Below, in pieces: positions 56,836 to 64,000 of a stretch of DNA of 64,000 bases. Every line of letters starts with the position of its first letter. Positions within the stretch are counted from its first letter, which is position 1. The notes beneath the pieces are model-generated. The model did no database searches and was not told where the DNA came from. It saw only the letters and a program-made list of their open reading frames with translations. Where the stretch lies: positions 248,001 through 312,000 of the forward strand of contig NZ_FPKU01000004.1 of the NCBI RefSeq assembly GCF_900119845.1, written 5' to 3'. Position numbers and translations under genes: made by a program. This stretch comes from Devosia enhydra (lineage in GTDB: Bacteria; Pseudomonadota; Alphaproteobacteria; Rhizobiales; Devosiaceae).

Positions 56836-59298
56836 ATGCGCCACGCCTTTGCCGACACATTGCCCATCGATGCCGTTCTGCCCGAGCTCGCGGCCGCGCT
56901 TGCAGGCGCGGGGCAGGCGGTGCTGGTGGCCCCGCCGGGCGCGGGCAAGACGACGCGCGTGCCGCTCGCTTTGCTCGATGCGCCGTGGCGCGGCGATGGC
57001 CGCATCATCATGATGGAGCCGCGCCGGCTCGCCGCCCGCGCCGCCGCGACCCGCATGGCGGGTACGCTGGGGCAGGCGGTGGGCGAGACGGTGGGCTATC
57101 GCGTGCGGCTCGAGGCGAAGGTATCGGCGCGCACGCGGATCGAGGTGGTGACCGAGGGCGTCTTCACCCGCATGATCCTGGCCGATCCCGAGCTTGCGGG
57201 CGTTGCGGCGGTGATCTTCGATGAATTCCACGAGCGCAGCCTCGATGCCGATCTGGGCCTGGCGCTGGCGCGGGACGCACGCGAATTGCGGCCCGACCTG
57301 CGGCTGGTGGTGATGTCGGCAACTCTCGATGGGGCGCGGGTTTCGGCGCTTCTCGCCGATGCGCCGGTGATCGTCAGCGAGGGGCGGGCCTTTCCGGTCG
57401 AAACGCGGTACCTTTCGCGCGACCCCGACCTGCGCATCGAGGATGCGGTGGCCGGTGCGGTGCGGCTGGCGCTGGGTGCTGGCCCGGGCAACTGCCTTGC
57501 CTTTTTGCCCGGCGAGGCGGAAATCCGCCGCACGGCCGAGCGGCTGACGGGCACGCTGCCGGCGGGCGTCGAGCTCTTGCCGCTCTACGGGCAGTTGCCG
57601 CCGGCCGAGCAGGACCGCGCGCTGCGCCCGCCGCCGGACGGCATGCGGCGCGTGGTGCTGGCGACCGCGATCGCAGAGACCTCGCTGACCCTGCCCGACA
57701 TCCGCATCGTGGTCGATGGCGGGCTGCGGCGCGCCCCGGCCTATGAACCGGCCACGGGCATGAGCCGGCTCGTGACGCGGCCGGTGTCCCGCGCGGCGGC
57801 GGACCAGCGGCGCGGCCGCGCCGGACGCACGGCGCCGGGGCTCTGTTTCCGGCTGTGGCATCAGGGGCAGGAGGCGGCGCTTGATGCCTATGATCGGCCC
57901 GAAATGCTCGAAGCCGATCTGTCGGGCCTCGTGCTCGACCTGGCGCTGTGGGGGGTAAGCGACCCCGGCCAGCTCGGCTTTCTCGATCCGCCTCCGGCAC
58001 CGGCCTGGGCCGAGGCGGTGGACCTCCTGCAACGGCTCGACGCGCTCGATGCGAAAGGGCGGATCACCCCGGCCGGCCGCGATCTCCAGAAACTGCCGCT
58101 GCACCCGCGGCTGGCCCATATGGTGATGGCGTCGGGCCCCGAAGGGGCGGCGGATGCGGCAGCGCAGCTGGCGGTGCTGCTGGGCGAGCGGGGGCTGGGC
58201 GGGGATGGCGTCGATCTTGGCCATCGGCTCGACCGCATGCGCGGCGAACGCGGCCAGCGGGCGGATGCGGCGCGGGGCATGGCAGCGCGCTGGGCGCGCC
58301 TGGCGGGCACTGCCAAAGAGAGCGGCAGCGCTTTGGCCGGGCGGCTGCTGGCGCGGGCCTATCCCGACCGTGTGGCGCAGAATGTCGATGGGCGCGGGCG
58401 CTTCCGCCTCGCCAATGGCCGGCAGGCGAGCCTTGACCCCGCCGAGGCGCTGGCACGGGCGCCGTTTCTGGTGGTCGCCGATCTCTCGGGCGCGGCCGGC
58501 GATGCGCGCATCCGGTCGGCGGCGGCGCTGTCGCGCGAGGACATCGAGCAGCTCTTTAGCCATCGCATCGTCGATGAGACGGTGCTGAGCTTTGATGCCG
58601 GCGCAGCGGCAGTGCGGGCGCGCCGGCAGGTTCGGCTCGATGCGCTCAAGCTCGCGGACCAGCCGGTGGCGGTTGAGGATATCGCGGGCGCCGCGACGCT
58701 TCTGGCCGAGGGCATCGCCCGGCTCGGCATCGACCGGCTGCCCTGGACGCGCGACCAGCTTGCACTGCGGGCGCGGATCGGCTTTCTGCGCGTAACGCTG
58801 GGCGAGGACTGGCCTGATCTCTCCGATGACGCGCTCGAAAAAACCGCTGCCGAGTGGCTGGCGCCGTTCATCGCCGGCCGGCTGTCGCTTGGCGAGATCA
58901 CCGCCGCCGATCTGGGCAATGCGCTCGATGGGCTCGTGCCCTATGGCATGCGCCAGGAGATGGAGGGGCTGCTGCCTAGCCATTACGATGCCCCCTCGGG
59001 TTCGCGCCTGCCTATCGAGTATGGCGGGGAGAACGGCCCGACGCTCTCGATCCGCGTGCAGGAGCTGTTCGGGCTCGACAGGCATCCGGCCATCGCGAGG
59101 GGCAAGGTAAAGCTGCTCCTGGTGCTGCTGTCTCCGGCGCAGCGACCGATCCAGACGACGCGCGACCTGCCCGGCTTCTGGCGCGGCTCGTGGCGCGACG
59201 TGGTCAAGGACCTCAAGGGCCGCTATCCGCGCCATCCCTGGCCCGACGATCCGCTCGTTGCGCCACCCACCGCCCGCGCCAAGCCCAGAGGCACGTGA
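56836..59298 (+). CDS. hrpB: ATP-dependent helicase HrpB
   Basis: 820 residues. The helicase core shows APPGAGKTTRVP (Walker A, 32-43), EPRRLAARAA, TEGVF, FDEFHERS (DEAH-box, 129-135), SATLDG, then ETSLTLPDI and DQRRGRAGRTAPG of motif VI. The C-terminal HrpB-specific domain ends with GTNGP-like ARGKVKLLLVLLSPAQRPIQTTRDLPGFWRGSW, including the ...SWxDVxKDLKGRYPRHPWPDDP ending typical of HrpB. It is an RNA-type helicase of modest known function. It is coupled to the pseudouridine synthase gene by TGATG. Confidence 0.94.
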   Translation: MRHAFADTLPIDAVLPELAAALAGAGQAVLVAPPGAGKTTRVPLALLDAPWRGDGRIIMMEPRRLAARAAATRMAGTLGQAVGETVGYRVRLEAKVSARTRIEVVTEGVFTRMILADPELAGVAAVIFDEFHERSLDADLGLALARDARELRPDLRLVVMSATLDGARVSALLADAPVIVSEGRAFPVETRYLSRDPDLRIEDAVAGAVRLALGAGPGNCLAFLPGEAEIRRTAERLTGTLPAGVELLPLYGQLPPAEQDRALRPPPDGMRRVVLATAIAETSLTLPDIRIVVDGGLRRAPAYEPATGMSRLVTRPVSRAAADQRRGRAGRTAPGLCFRLWHQGQEAALDAYDRPEMLEADLSGLVLDLALWGVSDPGQLGFLDPPPAPAWAEAVDLLQRLDALDAKGRITPAGRDLQKLPLHPRLAHMVMASGPEGAADAAAQLAVLLGERGLGGDGVDLGHRLDRMRGERGQRADAARGMAARWARLAGTAKESGSALAGRLLARAYPDRVAQNVDGRGRFRLANGRQASLDPAEALARAPFLVVADLSGAAGDARIRSAAALSREDIEQLFSHRIVDETVLSFDAGAAAVRARRQVRLDALKLADQPVAVEDIAGAATLLAEGIARLGIDRLPWTRDQLALRARIGFLRVTLGEDWPDLSDDALEKTAAEWLAPFIAGRLSLGEITAADLGNALDGLVPYGMRQEMEGLLPSHYDAPSGSRLPIEYGGENGPTLSIRVQELFGLDRHPAIARGKVKLLLVLLSPAQRPIQTTRDLPGFWRGSWRDVVKDLKGRYPRHPWPDDPLVAPPTARAKPRGT

Positions 59299-59987
59299 TG
59301 ACTGAGGCCATGCCGCCGCTCGGCGCGATGCCCGAAAGCTTCGACTATCATCCCCCCACCGAGCCGTGGCTCAGCATCATTCATCTCGATGATGACCTCG
59401 TGGTGCTCGACAAGCCCTCGGGCCTGCTCTCGGTGCCCGGGCGTGATCCGGCATTGTCCGACAGCCTCGCCAAACGCGTGCAGGCGCGGTTTCCCGGTTC
59501 GGCGGTGACGCACCGGCTCGACAAGGACACCTCGGGGGTCCTGGTGATGGCCCGCAACAAGCGCGCGCTCGCCCATGTGGGGCAGGAATTCGAGCAGCGC
59601 CGCGCCCGCAAGGCCTATGTCGCCCGCGTCTGGGGCGATGTTGCGGGCGAAAGCGGGGAAATCGACCTGCCGCTCGCCACCGACTGGGAGAACAAGCCGC
59701 GCCAGCGCGTCGACCATGAGGCTGGCCGCGCGAGCCGCACCCGCTGGCAGGTGATCGGGCGCGAGGCGGGCGTGACGCGGCTGCAGCTCGAACCGCTGAC
59801 CGGCCGCACCCACCAGCTGCGCGTGCATCTGCGCGCTATCGGCCACCCGATCCTGGGCGATGTGTTCTACGCCACGGGCGAAGCGCTCGCCGCCGCCGAC
59901 CGATTGCAGCTGCACGCCCACTGGCTCGAATTCGCCCATCCGGGCGACGGCCATGTGGTGCGTTACGAGGCTCCCCTGCCGTTTTAG
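59298..59987 (+). CDS. rluA: RluA-family pseudouridine synthase
   Basis: 229 residues. HRLDKDTSGVLVMARN contains the catalytic aspartate motif HRLDxxTSG, followed by KAYVARVWGD, LEPLTGRTHQLRVHLRAIGHPILGD and a LQLHAHWLEF ending. This size and layout match RluA, which modifies 23S rRNA U746 and tRNA U32. ATG 59298 shares one base with the hrpB stop. The partner hrpB may remodel RNA, although a functional link is only suggested by coupling. Confidence 0.9.
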   Translation: MTEAMPPLGAMPESFDYHPPTEPWLSIIHLDDDLVVLDKPSGLLSVPGRDPALSDSLAKRVQARFPGSAVTHRLDKDTSGVLVMARNKRALAHVGQEFEQRRARKAYVARVWGDVAGESGEIDLPLATDWENKPRQRVDHEAGRASRTRWQVIGREAGVTRLQLEPLTGRTHQLRVHLRAIGHPILGDVFYATGEALAAADRLQLHAHWLEFAHPGDGHVVRYEAPLPF

Positions 59988-60004
59988 GGCGGCGGTGGCG
60001 TGCG

Positions 60005-60396
60005 CGAACCTCGCCCATCGAGACGCCCCTGTCGGGGCTCCTCAGGGTGAGGGTCTCATGAGTTTTGGACCGACCTCATGGTGAGGAGCCCCGCAGGGGC
60101 GTCTCGAACCACGAGGGCGGGTAGCGCGGAGTTGGCGACATCCCCACCTGGTCGTTCCTGCGGAAGCAGGGACCTCTGTTCACCGGGCCGCATCGCAAAC
60201 AGAGGTCCCTGCTTTTGCAGGGACGACGTTGGGGGCAGGGATGGGGCCCGAACCTCGCCCTTCGAGACGCCCCTATCGGGGCTCCTCAGGGTGAGGTTCT
60301 CGTGATTTCAGCATGAGGTTCTCATGAGTTTTGGACCGACCTCATGGTGAGGAGCCCCGCAGGGGCGTCTCGAACCACGAGGGCGGGTAGCGCGGA
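60005..60396. repeat. nested palindromic repeat block
   Basis: Order: module A (60005-60052), module B (60074-60120), an inverted pair (60151-60180 with 60198-60227, 27 of 30 complementary), module A again (60249-60296), and module B again (60340-60386). A and B are near reverse complements. An exact 77-base direct repeat (60054-60130 and 60320-60396) contains B. The B-to-A arrangement matches 21776-21880. This fills the 443-base gap between two convergent genes and encodes nothing. Confidence 0.85.
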
Positions 60397-60430
60397 TGGG
60401 GGTGGCGGTGAGCCTGCCCGAACCCCGCCC

Positions 60431-62173
60431 TCAATCGCCGAGGATCTGCGACACCGCCGTTTCCAGCTCGGTGATCTTTTCGGGTTCGAGTTCGGGCGGG
60501 GCGAAGCGGGATTCGATGAGCGACAGGGCCTCGGAAAGCGAGCTGACCCGGGCCGAGCGCAGTTGCGCCAGCGCCGAGAGCATGGCGCTGCCGTCGCAAT
60601 GGGTGGGATCGTAGAGCCAGGCGGCGGCTGTGGCGGCGGGTGAGCCCGGCCCGATGCCGCAGCGGCGCTCGGGCGGGGAATCGCGCCAGAACAGCGTCAA
60701 GATATCGGTGAGGGCCGAGGCATCATTCGCGAAATAGGAATGGGCCAGCATGTCCTCGCCCAGAGTGGACATATCGATGCTGTCGACCCAGGCAGGAATG
60801 GGCGTGCCCGGCCCGCCCTCGCCGGCGCGCGGGGCATCGCCATGCAGCTTGCGCGAGGCCATCAGCGCCCAGTCCTTCTGCGAGGTATAGAGCGTCATCC
60901 GCCGCACGGCGGGCCTGATGGTCTCGGCCATCTCGGCAAAGAGCCCGGCATCGACATCGGGCGCCGTGAACAGCACCTGGTCGAACGCCGGGGGCTTGTC
61001 CGCATTGCGCAGCGCGAACAGCTCGAGCGCCTCCACCAGCGCGCGATTGCCCATGGAATGGGCGATGAGGTGGATGCGGGTGGCCCCGGTATCGGCCACC
61101 ACCTGATCGAGGAAGCCCGAGAGCCGCCGTGCCGAGAGCTGCACAACCGCCGCATCGGCGAGATAGGCAAACAGCGAGCCCTGCGAAGGCCAGGAATAGA
61201 GGATCGGCAGCCCCTCGAAATTCATGTCATAGGCCATCTGCGCGGTGCGGCGGGCCGCATCGGCGAAGGTGACGTTGAAGCCATGCACGAAGACGAAAGC
61301 CTCGTTGCTGCCGGTGATCTCGAGGTGGTTCTGCATCTGCGCGAACATGTCGGCGGATACAGCCGGGGTCACCGATTTCAGCACCACATGGCGCGTGAGG
61401 TCTTCGGCCTCGAAGGTCCAGACCGTGGGCGCTTCGAGCGCGCCGGGCTTGTGCACCAGCGGGATCGAGACATCGGCCCAGCCATAATCGAGCTCACCGC
61501 GCTCGGACCCGTAGATCTCGCTGGGGCGCTCGCTGTCCGTGCGGGCGCGATCGGTGGCGTAAAAGATGCGCACCAGCGAATGCGCCGGCCGAGCATCGGC
61601 GGGCGCAGTGGCATCGCCGAGACTGGCTGAAAACGGCGTCAGTGCTTCGATCTCGGCGCGATAGCGCAGCCGCAAGCGGGGCTGGGCGATGGCCTCGATG
61701 CGCTCGGCGAGTGCGGCATGAAGCGGGATGGCATCGAGCGCGAGCCCACGCATCAGGTCAGTGCGGATGGCATCGGAATGGGCCGCGATCGCGGCAGCCG
61801 TGTCGCCGGCGCGCCAGAAGGCATCGCCCGCTGCCTCCAGCGCGGCTGCCCGCTCGGGCGACTGCGGGCCCAGGCGTTCGGCGCGCTGGGCGGCAATTTC
61901 GAGCCAGAGCCGGGCCGCCTCCGCGTGGTTTTCAAGCCGGGCCTCGAACGCGGCCCGCGCGACGAGAATATCGTCACGATCCTCAGCGCGCGTCGTGGCG
62001 GAAAGAGCGGTGTCGAAGGCCGTCCGCGCCGCCATCTCGTCGCTGCCGGCGATGGTTTCCACGAGGCTAGCGGCATCGGCGGCATCAAGGCCCTGCGCCG
62101 CGGCGCTGCCGGCAGCCAGGCTTGCGCTCAATAGAGCGGCGAGCAAAACAAGCACAGCGGATCGCAGTCTCAT
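60431..62173 (-). CDS. exported alpha/beta hydrolase, DUF900 family
   Basis: 580 residues. The signal peptide (SAVLVLLAALLSASLAAGSA, then AAA-Q) leads to a helical, TPR-like region (about 30-190), then the DUF900 hydrolase domain: VRIFYATDRART, AFVFVHGFNVTF (oxyanion loop), HLIAHSMGNRALVEAL (nucleophile Ser) and LFTAPDVDAGLF, with an acid and a late His in DMLAHSYFA. It probably acts as a periplasmic esterase or lipase-like enzyme with a TPR-type binding module. It ends close to the repeat block. Confidence 0.87.
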   Translation of the reverse strand: MRLRSAVLVLLAALLSASLAAGSAAAQGLDAADAASLVETIAGSDEMAARTAFDTALSATTRAEDRDDILVARAAFEARLENHAEAARLWLEIAAQRAERLGPQSPERAAALEAAGDAFWRAGDTAAAIAAHSDAIRTDLMRGLALDAIPLHAALAERIEAIAQPRLRLRYRAEIEALTPFSASLGDATAPADARPAHSLVRIFYATDRARTDSERPSEIYGSERGELDYGWADVSIPLVHKPGALEAPTVWTFEAEDLTRHVVLKSVTPAVSADMFAQMQNHLEITGSNEAFVFVHGFNVTFADAARRTAQMAYDMNFEGLPILYSWPSQGSLFAYLADAAVVQLSARRLSGFLDQVVADTGATRIHLIAHSMGNRALVEALELFALRNADKPPAFDQVLFTAPDVDAGLFAEMAETIRPAVRRMTLYTSQKDWALMASRKLHGDAPRAGEGGPGTPIPAWVDSIDMSTLGEDMLAHSYFANDASALTDILTLFWRDSPPERRCGIGPGSPAATAAAWLYDPTHCDGSAMLSALAQLRSARVSSLSEALSLIESRFAPPELEPEKITELETAVSQILGD

Positions 62174-62739
62174 TTCACCTCACGGACATGGGGACCGGCT
62201 AGCGGCTCGACCCGGCGGACTATACCCCAATCGACGCCCCAGGCCAGTGCCACCTTGGGTTGACGACGTCGGCAGCGCGGCACGCTGATGCTAAAGGGTG
62301 TGGACAAGAGGCTAGAGAGACTGTGGGCCTCTGAGTGCGCGTGCGCAGGCGAATGCCCGCCATGATGGCGCGGGCGCCAGCGGGCAAAGTGCGGGATCTT
62401 CGTACGCGTGCGCAGGAAAATGCCGACCCCGCCATCGTCAGGCGAGCCTCAGATATCAATGGCTCCCTAAAACGGCGCAGGGCGCAAGGCTTCATGTTTT
62501 TGCGGGTTCGGAAAGTGAACCGCTATTGGCTGCGTCTGAACGCTCCGACGCCCCAACCCGCTCCCCGCGATGGCGATGTCATGCCTCCGTGCAAAGAGGG
62601 TAAGCCGCGTCAGCCTGCGGGTGGTGCGCCGGGAATTGACGGGCTGGCGCACCTGTGCAGGGTTCACGGTTTTCCGGTTGCGCAAACGCCTCTTGTCGAG
62701 TAGTTTCCGCCCGTTCGCGGGTCCCCCCGCCACCGGCCT
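62174..62739. other. non-coding gap before tRNA-Arg
   Basis: 566 bases without a gene I can support. Open frames on both strands have no recognisable motif and no leader. A near-direct repeat GCGTGCGCAGG occurs around 62339 and 62406 followed by similar AATGCC ends. Composition resembles eroded coding sequence. The 5' flank of the tRNA presumably holds its promoter. Confidence 0.5.
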
Positions 62740-62816
<77 letters not shown>

Positions 62817-63062
62817 AGACTTGCATCGGTTGTTGAGCCGATGGGCAGGTTCGGATTTTGAATGCTTTTCGTGCACCCGAGTTAACGCCAAGCGCGCAAG
62901 GGTGCCTTGGCAGATTGGTGTTTTGCCTACACCCATGCGCGTCTCTGGGCGGGGCGCCCTATACGCTAGAGCAATGGATCGCACCGAACTGCTGCGGCGG
63001 CTCTATCTCGAACTCCACTGAGGCGGAAGGGATAGGACCCAGGCAACGATCGAGCCGCCGCG

Positions 63063-63950
63063 TTACCCGCCCTGGACGGAGCGGCGATAGGCGGCGGGCG
63101 TGGTCTCGAAATGTTTCTGGAAAATCCGCGTCAGATGCTCCTGATGCGTGAAGCCGCAATCGAGGGCGATCTCGGCGATCGGCTTCCTCGTCTTGGCGAG
63201 CAGGTGACGGGCGCGCCTGATGCGGACGCCGATCAGGTAGCGGTGCGGGGGCAAGCCCGTCTCGGCTGAAAAGATCCGCGCCAGATGGCTCTGGCTCCGG
63301 CACGCGGCCGCTGCGATCTCCGCCAGCCCGATGGATCGATCGGCATGGGCCTCGATGAAATCGATGGCGCGCACCACCTCGGGCGACAGGATGCGGCCGG
63401 TCGGCGTGGTCCGCCAATGCGGCTTGATGCCGAGATGGACCGCCATGATGTGCGAGGCGATGCAGCGCGCCAGATGGTCGGTGAAGAGCGGCTCCGCATC
63501 GCCTGACAGCATGGCGCCCAACCCGGCCATGCAGAGCGCGGTCAGCATGGGCTCGGCCTCGATCAGCCTGCCTTCGAACGGCACCTTGGATGGATCCTTG
63601 TCCGTCACCTCCATCGCGACGTCGTTCCAGATCGCCTGCCTTATATAGAGGTGGATCGTATCGGCAGTCTGGCAGAGCTCGGCGTCGAAGGGCGCGTCGG
63701 GCGCGACCAGCCGTACCGACCCGGCCGGGGCGTAGACCTGCCGGGAGCGGCTGAGGTCCATGTAGCCAACGATTTCGTCGCGATGAAAGACGACCAGAGG
63801 GTCACGCGCGGTGAACGAGCCGCGGAAGGGCCGCTCGGTCTGCGATGACATGTAGAGCGAGCGCCACCCGAGCCCGTCGCTGCTCCTCCTGTTGCTGACG
63901 CCCGCAAGCGCCAGCATGCCATGCGTCTCCGACACCCCGAAGGGGCGCAT
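63063..63950 (-). CDS. AraC-family transcriptional regulator
   Basis: 295 residues. The N-terminal half is an effector domain without clear relatives (cupin-like APAGSVRLVAPDAPFDAEL). The C-terminal AraC pair of helix-turn-helices reads IGLAEIAAAACRSQSHLARIFSAETGLPPHRYLIGVRIRRARHLL and IAEIALDCGFTHQEHLTRIFQKHFETTPAAYRR. ATG 63950 is preceded by GGAGG six bases upstream, which decides it over ATGs at 63956 and 63974. Target genes are not in the window; the region upstream lies beyond the edge. Confidence 0.88.
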   Translation of the reverse strand: MRPFGVSETHGMLALAGVSNRRSSDGLGWRSLYMSSQTERPFRGSFTARDPLVVFHRDEIVGYMDLSRSRQVYAPAGSVRLVAPDAPFDAELCQTADTIHLYIRQAIWNDVAMEVTDKDPSKVPFEGRLIEAEPMLTALCMAGLGAMLSGDAEPLFTDHLARCIASHIMAVHLGIKPHWRTTPTGRILSPEVVRAIDFIEAHADRSIGLAEIAAAACRSQSHLARIFSAETGLPPHRYLIGVRIRRARHLLAKTRKPIAEIALDCGFTHQEHLTRIFQKHFETTPAAYRRSVQGG

Positions 63951-64000
63951 CGACATCCTCCACTGCGTGACCATGGTCTTTTCGATCTTTCTGGGCCAGC

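Noticed and set aside
56827-59235. An 802-codon minus-strand frame opposite hrpB
   Set aside because: Composition is Arg/His/Ala-rich without any motif; hrpB on the other strand is complete.
60005-60396. Repeat block as a CRISPR array
   Set aside because: The copies are long, inverted, only two of each type and not evenly spaced; no cas gene is nearby.
62335-62703. A 122-codon frame before the tRNA
   Set aside because: No leader, no recognisable motif, composition unlike neighbouring genes, and a competing frame on the other strand; left as non-coding.

Overview
The window is about 64 kb of GC-rich (roughly two-thirds G+C), densely coding chromosomal DNA. Everything points to an alphaproteobacterium of the Hyphomicrobiales (Rhizobiales) type: four FCD-type GntR regulators, two tripartite tricarboxylate transporter (TTT) operons, CUT1 sugar ABC genes, dispersed CCTTCTCCCC/GGGGAGAAGG palindromes, GTAA-N7-TTAAC elements resembling CtrA boxes, and a FeeM/LuxI-like acyltransferase beside a GGDEF-EAL protein. 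A Devosia-like relative would fit, but the genus cannot be fixed from sequence alone. No phage, transposase, plasmid or CRISPR genes were seen.

Layout. 1-9 kb: tail of an FtsX-type permease, then organic-acid catabolism (SDR, GntR, RraA/HMG-aldolase family, DHDPS-family aldolase, tctC-tctB-tctA, GntR, Ldh2-type dehydrogenase). 9-14 kb: an MFS exporter, a MetE-like methyltransferase, and a divergent VanA/VanB-like Rieske oxygenase system with its own GntR gene between oxygenase and reductase. 14-21 kb: LysR, uronate-dehydrogenase-like enzyme, ALDH7-type dehydrogenase, thiolase, PrpC-like citrate synthase, Gfo/Idh oxidoreductase, a small 55-aa protein and palindromic repeats. 22-29 kb (minus strand): a second TTT operon coupled to PrpD-like and PrpB-like enzymes and a GntR regulator, with two identical 12-bp palindromic boxes upstream, then an AbrB-type membrane protein. 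29-33 kb: one very large protein combining a degenerate GH18-like region, a NodB deacetylase and a GT2 synthase. 33-41 kb: pectin-fragment use (GH105/88 hydrolase, GH28 polygalacturonase, CUT1 ABC transporter, divergent AraC). 41-47 kb: glyQ without glyS, a lower-GC membrane gene, cytochrome b561, LemA, DUF2207, ppa. 47-51 kb: a PhoP/OmpR-type two-component system with two divergent PepSY proteins around a TGAACC repeat operator. 51-64 kb: TerB, pterin dehydratase, GGDEF-EAL, FeeM-like synthase, guaD-hrpB-rluA, a nested palindromic repeat block, a DUF900 hydrolase, tRNA-Arg(CCG) and an AraC regulator.

How it works together. The first 41 kb is mostly a catabolic region for plant-derived acids and sugars. 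TTT systems import carboxylates, which local aldolases, lyases, dehydratases and dehydrogenases then handle. The ABC transporter imports oligogalacturonides that GH28 and GH105, both lacking signal peptides, split inside the cell. The uronate-dehydrogenase-like enzyme could oxidise the released galacturonate. Each block carries its own regulator and, in most cases, a visible palindrome upstream. The second part holds housekeeping genes (glyQ, ppa, hrpB, rluA, tRNA) mixed with signalling genes. The most unusual items are the three-part polysaccharide protein with CtrA-like boxes, the PepSY two-component module with its repeat operator, and the TTT-PrpD-PrpB operon with paired boxes.
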